A stretch of DNA of 64,000 nt from Chalara sp. BL73. Taxonomy: Eukaryota; Ascomycota; Leotiomycetes; Helotiales. A program made the translations under genes and the position numbers. Under the pieces are notes generated by a model. That model was not told the origin of the DNA and made no database searches. It saw only the letters and a program-made list of their open reading frames with translations. Location: assembly GCA_918026815.1 (NCBI GenBank), contig CAKJVC010000242.1, positions 98,362 through 162,361 on the forward strand. Direction: 5' to 3'. Shown here in pieces: positions 1 through 11,299 of the stretch (the first letter of the stretch is position 1; each line of letters starts with the position of its first letter).

Positions 1-471
1 GCACTCATGACGAATGCATCATTGTAGGCAATGCAGACAACAAGGTCAGCTCCGGCGGCCTTTATCTTTGGGAGCTTCTCGATATATGGTGGAAGGTGTC
101 TAGCGGAGCAGCCTGGAGTAAATGCACCTGGTACGGCGAAAAGAACGACCTTCTTATCAGCCCATTCTGAGTGTTTGTCAGCTTCCGCCCTGGATTGCAT
201 AGTCCATAGTGTAGTCGGCGTCAGCAAGACAACAACTAGTTTTAAGAAACTTCAAGCATGACTGATTGGTCTACAGAGCCCATACAGAAAGAGCCCACAT
301 ATCCTGTGCCACGAACTTTATGCACCCTCGCTTTGAAGACCTACCTTTGCTAGCATTGTAGCTGACTGGAATTCCGCACGAGGTGACCGCAGAATTCTCC
401 TCTGTGTAGGGAATGTAACTGAAAGTGATGCCTTGAGGAAGAGAGTCTCCAACCTTCAAGGTTTCTGCCAT
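1..471 (-). CDS. Peroxiredoxin, Prx5/PMP20 (Ahp1) type, 3' end outside window
   Basis: Thiol peroxidase that reduces hydrogen and alkyl hydroperoxides, probably cytosolic or peroxisomal. Exon 1 runs 471-345 and starts [12 protein letters not shown], with the family block [13 protein letters not shown] 178-bp intron (344-167, GTAGGT...CAG) follows. Exon 2 starts at 166 and runs off the left edge. The splice restores [17 protein letters not shown], and the peroxidatic cysteine lies in TPGCSARH (about Cys62), as in Ahp1/PMP20. A longer in-frame start exists at 513, but its extra 14 residues do not look like the family, so 471 is preferred. The last visible codons read [10 protein letters not shown], again a family block. 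The C-terminal third is missing only because the window ends. Confidence 0.93.
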
Positions 472-1464
472 TTTCGCTATTTTTTGCTGTTTTTCGAAAT
501 ATCTGGGCTCCAAACAAGAACGGAGGAAAGAACCGAAGCTGCAATTTCGTCGTTAGCTAATTGTATTGCCGGCTTTTTTCAGTGAGATGTGCCACTTACT
601 ATTTATTCAGAGCCTCGAGATTAGTCTATAAGCTCCAGAGGCACGCAGGGTTATTCGATCGTGAATCAGTTTCGAAATTAGAAGGTCTACGTCGAAGTTA
701 AAGTAGGTGAGCAGGATGCTAGCACGCGAATAGTGGGGTTGCCAAGGATAATAATTCAGGGACAGACCCCGCGTTTCGGTCTGGAAGCTCTGCTTGGAAA
801 CTCATCTTAGTAATATATAGGGTGATGATATCTAAGTAGGGATTGTGTAGGATCTATACATGTATAATGATACCGGATCTAGAGTCGGAGCTTATATAAG
901 CCTAGAAGCCATTGATTGCTCCATACGTATAAGAAGCGTTTTGTTATGAAAGAAGCTTTCTTATGTTCGCTACGACTGAGCCCTTCATGTCCCAGATCAC
1001 GCCATCATTCTACTTATCCAAAGGGATCAGATGTTGAGATCGGGATTCGAGCATCAAAGAAAGATGGCATAATTGGCAGCTGTTCTTGAAAATGGAACTG
1101 TAAACAAATGTGACGATGAATGAGTAGCTCGGATATGTCTCGGCTTGCTTACTTGACCCCCGTCCATGTGAGTCAGCACATTGACTTGAACATTTATATG
1201 TCTGTTTGCGTAGAAGCACAAACCTTAATTTAGCACATTCTAAAGAACGAAGAATCGTGAGCTATTTCAAACCCCGAGGAGAATCGAATTGAATCGTCAT
1301 CTGCCGCCGGGATTTTCGGGAAGTTATGCAAGCCATTTAGGAAAGAAAGACGCACGTAAGAATACTCACCATCCTTAATCTGCCATTGCTGCATTTCGCC
1401 TGCGCAGGTATATAAATAATCTTGAGACCCAACTATCCATCATCCAGCATTGGATTTTGGAACT
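472..1464. other. Intergenic, divergent promoter region
   Basis: This stretch separates the divergent peroxiredoxin and DUF1348 genes and must hold both promoters. Only short unconvincing open frames are present. I see no repeat, RNA gene or recognised motif. Confidence 0.6.
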
Positions 1465-2081
1465 ATGGCGTCGAAACCACCTTTCCCACCGTTCACGTTA
1501 GAGACGGCAAAGATCAAGGTAAAGGCAGCTCAAGATCTATGGAACACAAAGTAGGGGCCAACCATATTGATGGAAGCTTGATATTTCATAGCCATACTAA
1601 TACATAACTAGAACCCCCTCTTTGGTCAAGAATGGGTACACTCCTGATTCAATTTGGCGGAACCGAGATACTTTCCTCCGAGGACAAGATGAGATTGTTC
1701 AATTTCTGACAGATAAGTGGAGTCGAGAGAATGGATATCGGCTCAGAAAAGAGTTGTTTGCCTTTACAGATAACAAGGTAAGCGGAATGTCTTTGGTAGA
1801 TACAAAGCCAACCGCCTCTTTTTAAACTCTCGTGTTACGTAGAAGTTGATGAGCATAAGCTAATTAACTTATAGATTGCTGTTCAGTTCTGGTACGAGTA
1901 CTATGATTCCCAAGGCCAGTGGTGGCGATGCTATGGTCTTGAAGATTGGACATTTGCTGAAGATGGTCGCATGCGGAAGAGACAAATGAGCGGAAACGAT
2001 GTAAAGATCGCCGATGCTGAGCGCTGGTTCAAGGATGGTGTGGATGTGAATGGAGTTGATATTTCGGAAAAGCACTGGTAG
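1465..2081 (+). CDS. DUF1348 / SnoaL-like (NTF2-fold) protein
   Basis: Small cone-shaped alpha/beta protein of the NTF2/SnoaL superfamily, function unknown; bacterial relatives are annotated as nuclear transport factor 2-like. Three exons: 1465-1550, 1612-1777 and 1875-2081. The introns are 61 and 97 bp, the first with an ACTAAT branch site. They join to a 152-residue protein starting MASKPPFPPF. Family blocks visible are TLETAKIKVKAAQDLWN, NGYTPDSIWRNR, GQDEIVQFLTDKW, QFWYEYYDSQGQWWRCYG and a C-terminal W before the stop. Length equals the usual single-domain size of about 150 residues. No signal peptide or membrane segment. Probably cytosolic and monocistronic. Confidence 0.9.
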
Positions 2082-4283
2082 ATACTGCTGGAAATGTGCT
2101 GTGTAATTATGGGAACCTGTTTTTGTTTTTGGCTTGGACAATCAGACACACACAAATCTGCACTATTGGTGATCTCTTTTGCATAAATATTGTGCCATGT
2201 TTTCTCAACATGAATTCCACGTGATTGGAATGTATAGACTGGATTGGCAAGTGTGATAGTGCGGCGCCACCAGGAAGCCGGGAATGAGGGGAAGACGGAA
2301 TGACACCCAGTCTCTGATGAGCAAATCGTGACAAACGAAGGAAAGTGGCTGATGATTTCATCGAGGAAACCTCGCCGACTTGTGTAACAATTCAGCCGCC
2401 AGAAGCGAAGCAAAGATCCAAAAAAGAAAAGAAAAAAAGCAACGAAAAAGAAAATACAATACGGGTGGGGATGAAAATGGCATTGTGTTGTTTGTAGCCA
2501 AGAAATGATGAATCTTCCGAGCGATGTTTTGGTTTTTGAGCTTGCTTGATCCGCGATAAACTGATCCCTGTAGGCAGACGCAGGTCCAATATTGAATGGC
2601 TTCGAAGAAAATTGCTGAGATCTTTGCACCGGTGTCCGTATCCAGGTCTTTGTATTTGTGACACTGGGCGCCAGAACACAACATGGAATGTTTGTTACGC
2701 CAGGATATGGAGGAGTCCTGGTTTGGCTTGAGGCTGAACAATTCCCGGCCGTCCTATAATCTCAGCACCCTCTGAGCACATAAGGGACAGACAAATCCCC
2801 ACGCTTGCTGAGGGTAAGAAAAGGGGGAAGCAAGGGCAGTGAATTGATACAGTGATCCTTGCCATGACATATCCCGTTGTGAAAAGTTACAAATGACACT
2901 CAGGGCTCGGGGCTTGTTCCTTGAGTGGTATAGTGAAAGAGCCGCTGGGGGCTGCGGAAACCAATTTCTTATCAACAGCAAACCAAACATTTGTTCGGCT
3001 TGGTCCTGATGATATTTCTGATACCAAACCAGGCTCAGTACACACACGTACAGACGCATGTGTTCAGGCCTAGCAACCGCAGCCAGGCTGTCCTGCACTA
3101 GTACTTACGGCCCTGTACCAAACTTGCACTTTACTTGACGCACGGGCATGGCTGATGGGATGATCCACCCAGATCTCATCTCATCTCAATCAATCTCAAT
3201 CGCCCGAACACACGGGCCGCCTGGCACACAATGCCTGGAGATCCAGATCTCGGGCCGTCAAGAACAAGGTTTATTTCAACCTTCCCATCCTTTAATATTA
3301 CTCATCTAATGGAGCATCAATCATTTTCATTATTCGCTCACTTCCACCACCCAACCTTCTTGCTTTTGGCATATCACCTTGATAATATTGGTTCGGGCTC
3401 TTGAGCCGCTTATTCTTGCTGCTCCATGCCGTGTTAACCGCAAATCGGAATGACTAGTTAAGATGCCGCCCCCCAAACGTGCATGAGGGATCTGCTGTTC
3501 TATCGGAACCCAGGCTCTTAGGCACTGAGCACAGCTGCGAGGATTCCGCAGCTACTCCACGTTTTCGAATAACTTTTGTTTTGACTCGGCCTTGTTCTTT
3601 GACCAATGTCTCACAGATGCAAGTGTGCCAACCCGACGAAGCATGTTGGTGCTGATGCCATTGTGAACAAAATTTGTCTAATTCCCGTCTGTGCACCCCG
3701 TCCATGTCGCCCTCGAGGTCGAGGCGTGGAAAACGTACAAGTGTATCAGTGCTTTGCCTCCCACTTAGTAATTTTCCCCTGGCCTAAAGTTTAAAAAAAA
3801 GCCATGTTGATAGAAACTAATGAGGTAAAGATATAGAGTGCCTTTTCGAAAGTCAGATTTGTGGCAGCCATCCTAGCGCACAGTGGCGGTTTAGCCTTTA
3901 GACCAGGGGCATATTCTTGTATCATGCTTTCTCCCGTTCATTGAAATCTCCATCTATTGATTGGCTTCTGTCTTGCGAAGAGCTTCCAAAGAAGCAAGTT
4001 ACGTTCAACAATGGCTTGGAGTATTGTGCGAGACAACCGTTCCGCCGTCAAGATGTTGCAGCTCCTCCCCACATGCGCGTGGCCGAACATCAACTGCTCT
4101 ATTCAGCTTAGTGCTGGTCTCTCATCCATACTTAAGGACATCCAGTCCGATCTGTATTTCTATAGCTCTTTCTTCATTGTTGCCAGTCTGTTGCTCTCAT
4201 CGTGCTCCATCGTATCCTTTTCTTTTTCTCTACTCACGTCGTCACTCCTTTGACCTTATAGACTCAGATCTGCAATTGACAAT
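2082..4283. other. Intergenic, 2.2 kb
   Basis: No credible gene. Overlapping minus-strand frames between about 1900 and 2740 have unbiased, low-complexity composition and match nothing. There is a CTCAT/CAATC-rich run near 3175-3205. A pyrimidine-rich leader at about 4185-4260 lies just before the RGS gene start and probably belongs to its promoter or 5' UTR. Confidence 0.5.
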
Positions 4284-5804
4284 ATGACTATCTCTCTTCA
4301 ACCTCTGTCAGAGTACTTGTTTTATCGACGACCTGACTTCGTGCAGACTCCATCCCGTGGTAGCTCTATCATGGAGTCAGATTCGAGTACCCTGCGTACT
4401 AGTGGTACCTCATCTCGTGGTATTCCCGAACGACTCTCTTTTGAAAAAATTCTCAATCATGAGACATGCCCGGTCAGCAACTTTCAGTTGTATCCTACAA
4501 TCATCGATACGAGTCTCTTTTCCTCTGGTGCCTATGCTAAACTATATCTAGCCGTGTACAACTCTCGACTTCTACTACTATCTGAACCATAAAGTCCACT
4601 GTGCAGAAACACTACAGTTTTTCCTATGGCTCCGAGACTACACTCATCGCTACAACAGCCCTGGACAGGATAACTCAACTCAACCATTATGGACTCACGC
4701 CCTGCAAGAGGAAGCTATCCACAAGTTTCAGAGAGAGATTTCCTCGAAGAAAATCCCAATGTCAGCGTCTGTTCGAGCAGTGCTCAAAGGTACTGATTTC
4801 GCCGACGATGCGAAGGGTCGCAGTCGAGGAGACTCAAATCTGCCACCGCATACTGCCACTACTGGCCAGAGTGGCTCTACGCTCGTTGGAGCCGCCACTG
4901 CAACACCATGGGAAGTCCCCGGAGAGAAAGATGCTTCGGAGTCGGGAAGAGAGTCTGATGTTTCGACACCGCAAGAAGAGCGTGATGCAACCATTGCCCG
5001 TGCAGTATATGTCAAACATGGCCTTCACTATCCTTGTGAGCCGTCTACTTATTTTTCTTGTAAATCATTATCTAACATCAACTAGTCTTCCATCCATCCT
5101 TCCGTCGTGAACTCGAAACTATAGTCGCTACTTATATCGGGGAAGATGGCCGCCGCCAACTCAATCTTTCAGCACAAGAACGATTTACCGTCCTCTGTGC
5201 TCTCCAGAAAACCGCCGACCCATCAGCTTTCTTCTTCATATCCAAGAACGTCGAAGGTTCCCTTCGTCAACAGCATCATCCAAACTTTATCATAGACGCT
5301 ATCTGCAATGGCAACCGACCGCGTGTGATCTTTGCCCGCGCACTTGGTGCGGCCTTGATCGCTATCGGCATCGCCCTCGCTATCATATTCTCATTGTCTT
5401 CTCTTCCGCGTAGATATAGAGCTATTAGTGCTGTCTTCTGGATTCTTGGGTTAGCAACTAGCATTGCCGCATGGAAAGGCATGTGTGTAGTTCTACACGG
5501 ACTCCATCATCGCCATGTGCGGCCTTGGGAGATGTTCATGGCAAATGGTGATCTGGGACAGAATGATCCATTGAAAGTGTCCAATACCGATCGGAATGAT
5601 GTGACGACAGAATATTGGGTTGAGAGATACCATAAAAGGAACATAGTGCGAAAAATATTTGACCGTGAAGTTTGGGTGCAAGAGCCTGCATTAAGGCAGA
5701 TCCAGGATTGGATCTTTGTTCAGGCATTGGTGGTTAGTCTTCTTGTTGGGATCGTGGCTACTTGTATCTGGGTCTTCGCAATTCCAATTGGTGGTAGGTT
5801 CTAA
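4284..5804 (+). CDS. RGS-domain membrane protein (Rax1-like layout)
   Basis: Predicted regulator of G-protein signalling anchored in a membrane. Three exons: 4284-4472, 4552-5035 and 5086-5804; the 79- and 50-bp introns are inferred by restoring the RGS block NHETCP-PCTTLDFYYYL. The product is 463 residues. The N-terminal part (about 50-290) carries the RGS-like fold with ETLQFFLWLRDYTHRY and, after an acidic Ser/Thr-rich insert, FHPSFRRELETIVATYI. Three hydrophobic spans follow at roughly 303-326, 336-358 and 432-458. An RGS-like domain plus three C-terminal spans is the layout of yeast Rax1; other fungal RGS proteins also have spans, so orthology is not proven. The first donor (CCG/GTCAGC) is weak. 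Confidence 0.82.
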
Positions 5805-6944
5805 GATATATATCCAGAGGAAAAGATCTGGATATGGTATTGTAGAATAGGTTTAGGTATTCGGGAGTTCTTGCCGAGGGAAAGAGTGTTCCTTGACTGT
5901 AAGTGAAGGAATTGTGTATTTAGGGGAACTTGTGATATAGGATGGAATGTCCTTTGAATTATCTCTTATAGGATAGTAGTCAAAAGCGTAGGACATATAG
6001 ATGGCCTTCCATAATGGGGGAACGAATTTATGCAGCTGCGCTGATACGCTCAAAGCAAAATGAGTTTTCGCTATCTACTAGGTTCAAGGTATTGGAGCCT
6101 CAAAGCTGTATCCTTTTGACAATGGGAGATGTGGAACGGAAGAGATTTGTTTTATATATCTGTAAACTGGTTCAAACCCAAAAAAGGGGGCTTTTGGCAT
6201 TTTTCCTTGGTCAGAAGCTTCAGCTATCTACTTTCAATAGGTTCTGTCCGCAGAAAATTTTGGCCAAAAACAGGGTTGAGGAGTTGTTCTGTTATGTTCA
6301 ATGGAAGTCCTCGAAACCGCATCACGTGAGATTTCGCTTACTCAAAAAACGTCATAGCTTGACCCCTGCACACATCCCGAAATGTCATGCAAATCATTGG
6401 AAAGGTCCAAGCTAGATGCGATAGGAATTCAATATAATTCGTTCCTTTGTCCATATCTCTTAGATCAGCAATCTCTACTTTCACCCTTTGCTCTTTCAAT
6501 CCTGTTGGTTATACTTTGGTGTTGCACGTTACTCTGTCAACAAGATTATTGAAGGGGGGTCGGAAGGCCACATACTAGGGGGTCGAGACTCAAAAGCTAG
6601 ATTGACTAGATCAGCCCACAGAATTATCAACGACAACATGTCTGAGGGCAGTGAAACGTAAGTTATCGGTTTCCTTTTTATGACTCCTTAGCAAAGACAT
6701 CACACAAGCAAGCGTGTCTGCGGCGAGTTGCCACGGAACTATTTTGGCTGAAGGATGATACGCTGCGCCATGCTGAGCCAACATACTGATATCCATCCTT
6801 CGTAGTCCAACACATAAACGAAGCAAGTCCAGCGCGATCACTGGCTACCTGCAAAGAAGGAAAGAAGCTAAAGACGGCGAGGGATGTACGGAAGACGGCT
6901 CTTCGACAATCCCCCCAACCACTTCGGCCTCCAATTCTCTCAAG
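5805..6944. other. Intergenic and 5' leader of the OSBP gene
   Basis: No credible gene. A good donor (GTAAGT at 6658) and an AG directly before the OSBP start (6943-6944) make a 5'-UTR intron possible. Joining the short upstream ATG frame at 6638 does not keep a reading frame I can support. Confidence 0.45.
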
Positions 6945-9900
6945 ATGTCGTCGCATCACTCCCTTGGCCATAAGTCGTCACCAAGCACTGCGAGCTTGAT
7001 GAGAGCAACCTCAAATAATACTCAGCCTTCGAGACCTGCCACAGCTGCTGTATCACAACCAGAAAAGCCTGCGACAATTGAATCTTCAGTAAGGAAGTTC
7101 CGCATATTTGAGGCACTGCGGAATGGGGACACCAAGTCAATTTCGAAAGCTATACAGGAAACGCAAAGCAGCAGAACAAGCAGTTCTAGTGAAAGAGGAG
7201 CTGGTGATGATGTGGCTATTCTGAATCTTGCGGTTCAAATCGCAGAGCAGCCAGTCATTGAGTACGTTTTGTCAGATGGAGCTGGCACGATAGACATCAA
7301 TGGCAGAGATAAGGATGGAAATACTGCCCTGCATATAGCAGCTCAACAAGGCCGAAGCAAGATTGTACGTCTCTTGCTAGAACAGCCTGATATCAACGAC
7401 TCTATCGCAAACTATCAGGGGAAACTACCCCTCGACTTGGCACGGAATCCGGACATTTTCCAGCAACTCCAGCTATCGCGATCATTATTTGTGGACGCAA
7501 AGACCAAGGAGGTTCAGCGTCTAGTCGCGCAAGGAGACTATGACGCGCTGGGCAAAGTTCTTGAGGAGCCCCGAGTTAAAACTGTTCTAGATATTAATGG
7601 AGGTGAATTTGCTTCTGACATCACGACCATTCAGTCTGGTGGCACCTTACTACATGAAGCCGCACGAAAGAGGAATACAGCACTCATCAAAGTCCTCCTT
7701 CTCCATGGTGCCGACCCTTTCCACAGAGATCGACGTGGGAAACTACCACAAGATGTCACTAAGGATGATGATACCAGAGCGGTCCTTAAGCGATCGCCGG
7801 CGGCAGTAAAAGCTCAACGAGAAATACAAGAAAAGGCAGTCCTTGGAAATCTGGGTCAGCAAAATGCTGCCCCAGGAGACCCATTGGCTGGCAAGGAAGC
7901 ACGTGAGATGAAAGGTTACCTCAAGAAATGGACCAATTACCGGAAAGGCTTCCAATTGAGATGGTTTGTTCTGGAAGACGGTGTCTTGAGCTATTACAAG
8001 CATCAAGATGATGCTGGATCTGCTTGTCGAGGCGCGATAAATATGCGCATAGCAAGACTCAGTATGGATCCGACAGAGAAGACGAAATTCGATATCATCG
8101 GCAAATCATCAGTCAAGTACAACTTGAAAGCAAACCATGAAGTAGAGGCGAAGCGCTGGTTCTGGGCACTAAATAACTCCATACAATGGACGAAAGATCA
8201 AGCGAAGGAAGAGGAGCAACAAAACCAGAGAAGCGCAGAGCTTCTTCAGCAGGCTAAAGCAGAACACTCGGGAAGAGTAGCAAGAGATCTCGCTGTTCCT
8301 GGAAGTGAAGCTGCAAGTCTGTCCGAGGGTAGACGGAATAGCGCGCAATTAAGTCGTTCTTCAGAGAGCAGACCCATTAACCAGAAAGTTGCTTTCGATA
8401 CCGCCGGAAGCGTTGGTGACGATGACGACGGTACCGCCTATGGATCCTATGAACCGAGCTACATGGGAGACGTAGGAAAGGTAGTCAGCCGCACTTCTCT
8501 TCCTCCTGATGGAGACGATGACGACGAAGAATATGGTGAAGGTTCTAGTGATCGTGAAGCTCCAGCTTCGTCTAAAGATGCGTTCGGAATCACAGCACAG
8601 TCAGCAAAATTACAGCTAGAAATGCTGGCCCATGTGAATAGTGCACTGCAAATGGAGCAAACGAAGAACCCGGCCTTGACTATCTCTGATCCTATAGCTG
8701 TGCAAGCAGTCCAAACCTATGATTCATCTATCCGCAATTTAACCGGTCTTGTTGGTGACTTACTCAAGATATCGAAGGACAGAGACGCATACTGGCAGTA
8801 TCGCTTGGATCGTGAAGCTGACATGCGACGAATGTGGGAAGAGAGTATGGCGCAGGTTGCAAAGGAGCAAGAGATTCTCGAGGCACGTGTTGGCGAATCG
8901 GAAGAGAAGAGAAAGTTAACCAAGCGGGCACTCCGCGAAGTCATGGATGGAAGTGTTACCATTAGTAGCCGACCAGAATCTCGTGCTGAACCTGCCCCAG
9001 GGTCAGATGTTTCTGCTGCACTGGAAAAGGTCACGTTACAAGACGATGGTACGGCAGTATCTGTTAGTAGGCGACGATCAGGAACCTTAAGCTCGTTCAA
9101 GCGCAAGTCTGTCCTCGCAGAACTCGGTAATCTGTCCGATACAGATTCGGAAGATGACGAAGAGTTCTTTGATGCTGTGGATGCCGGCGAAGTTGAAGTC
9201 GCGCCAGTTATGCCCAAAACCCCAGTCATTAAGCAAGATGAGCAAAAGAACATAAAATCTGAAGTAGTGGCAATCAGGGGCATCGATCTTAGTCCTTCAT
9301 TCCAAGGATATGAAAAGGGCATTAGGAAGAAACTAAAGATGGATGCGGATGACAGACCTAAGATATCGTTATGGGTAAGTTTGTTAATAGTGCGTCGACT
9401 TCGGGGTTAGCTAACACTGCCATAGGGTATTTTGAAGTCTATGATTGGTAAAGATATGACAAAAATGACCTTGCCTGTCTCGTTCAACGAACCAACCTCT
9501 TTACTCCAGCGATGCGCAGAAGATATGGAGTATGCAGATCTGCTCGACCAAGCCTCAGAAAGACCCGATCCCGTCGAGCGAATGGTATATGTTGCAGCGT
9601 TTGCAGCCAGTGAATATGCATCTACAATCGGTCGTGTAGCCAAGCCCTTCAATCCCCTTCTTGGCGAGACATTCGAATATGTCCGGCCAGACAAGAACTA
9701 CCGCTTCTTTATTGAGCAAGTCTCGCATCACCCACCCATCGGTGCCGCATGGGCAGAATCACCCAGATGGACATACTGGGGAGAATCAGCTGTCAAATCC
9801 AAATTCTATGGTAAATCCTTCGATATCAACCCGCTCGGAACATGGTTCCTGAAGCTCCGCCCCGATGGCGCCGAAGAAGAACTCTACACCTGGAAGAAAG

Positions 9901-10592
9901 TCACATCATCCGTCATCGGCATCATCACCGGCAACCCAACGGTCGACAACTATGGCCCAATGGAAGTCAAGAACTGGACCACTGGTGAGTCCTGCGTGAT
10001 CGACTTCAAGCCCCGTGGCTGGACCGCCTCTTCCGCGTACGTCGTCTCGGGCAGTGTCAAGGACGCCACGGGCAAGACACAGGTCTCCATTGGCGGCCGC
10101 TGGAACAGCAGATTCTACGCGCGTCGCACCGTCGGTTTTGAAGCTCCTCCCACCGACCCCAAGCCGGGAGACGTCCACCGCCGAACCAGTGTGGTGGATC
10201 CCTCGCAAGCATTCGTCATCTGGGAAGCCAACCCCCGGCCATCAGGCATCCCTTTCAACCTCACCCCCTTCGTGGTAACGCTAAACGACATAAACGACCA
10301 GCTCCGACCCTGGCTCCCGCCCACCGACACGCGCTTGCGCCCCGACCAGCGCGCGATGGAGGACGGCGAGTACGACTTCGCAGCCACGGAAAAAAACCGC
10401 GTCGAGGAGAAGCAGCGCGCCAAGCGCCGCGAGCGCGAAGCCCTCGGCGAGGAATTCGTCCCCAAGTGGTTCGCCAAGAGCAGATGCAAGGTCACCGGCG
10501 AAGAGTTCTGGGAGTTCAACGGCAAGTACTGGAAGGAGCGAGAGCGGGCCCTGACCGGCGAAGCATGGAAGCAGGTCGAGGAAATTTTCTAG
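6945..10592 (+). CDS. Long oxysterol-binding protein (Osh1/Osh2-Swh1 type): ankyrin-PH-FFAT-ORD
   Basis: Lipid-transfer protein that exchanges sterol and phosphoinositide at ER contact sites. Two exons, 6945-9374 and 9426-10592, give 1198 residues; the 51-bp intron is GTAAGT...TAG. Domains in order: ankyrin repeats (about 50-290, e.g. [21 protein letters not shown]), PH domain (about 320-415, [21 protein letters not shown] to WFWALNNSI), low-complexity acidic linker, a FFAT motif EFFDAVD in acidic context near residue 740 for VAP binding, then the ORP domain (about 785-1165) with the signature EQVSHHPP near 906. The full layout equals that of yeast Osh1/Osh2. Function is inferred from that family. 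The region just after the stop has long homopolymers. Confidence 0.96.
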
Positions 10593-11299
10593 AAACGCTG
10601 CCTGTGCCCCCCCCCCCCCCCCCCCCATTTCTCATCACCACCATCTTCTTCTTCCTCTTCCTCGTTCGGGTGGGCGACGGGTTGGAAAAACCATAACATA
10701 CCCATTCATGTATGAGTATGAGTATGTATGCAGTTAGCTGTTTAGATGTTTAGATGTTTAGATGTCGGATAAGAGGTTTCCCCCCCTTTTGCCTTTTTTT
10801 TTTTTTTTTTTTTTTTTTCCTTTTGCATGCATGCGGCAAGTTTTTAGCGAATGGTGGAAGAAAAAAAAAGGAAGTGGAAGATAGAAGTTATGTATGAGAA
10901 AGTAGTATATAGCGTAGCGAGATTCATCCCTTTTTTTTGGGCCCCCACTGCCTTGTTTCGCCCTTCATCTGCCTTGCACGGTGATTTAATCTTATGATTG
11001 GAGATATGCCTTTGCGAGGTAAGGGGTAGTGAAAATGGGATGCAATATAGGATACGAGGATGTTGATGGATAGGTGAATGGATGGATGGATGGATGTACG
11101 AGACGAGACGCTGTACACCTTTTTCTTTTGTTTTTTATATCAATGAATTGGAAGCTGTTATACTAGCTAGCTACAGGGCCGAGCTATTCGAACTGCCAAG
11201 CTCAAACATCGTAGATACACTGAACAAGCAAGTAATATTAACATTAACGTTTCCCCCGCATCTTCAAATAATTTTTTTTGGTACCTGATAAGTCACAAG
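10593..11299. repeat. Convergent 3' region with homopolymers
   Basis: Between the convergent OSBP and MFS genes. It contains a 20-C run at 10607-10626, three GTTTAGAT units at about 10739-10763, a 25-T run at 10794-10818 and GGAT repeats near 11080. No gene is seen; it is presumably 3' UTR and terminators. Confidence 0.7.

Noticed and set aside
1931..2629. 232-residue minus-strand open frame
   Set aside because: Low-complexity, codon pattern not coding, overlaps the last exon of the DUF1348 gene, no family feature.
4552..5110. Several overlapping 95-169 residue frames in the RGS gene
   Set aside because: Other-frame shadows of exon 2, which alone carries the RGS blocks.
8717..9322. 201-residue minus-strand frame inside the OSBP gene
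   Set aside because: Antisense shadow; the plus strand encodes the recognised protein.
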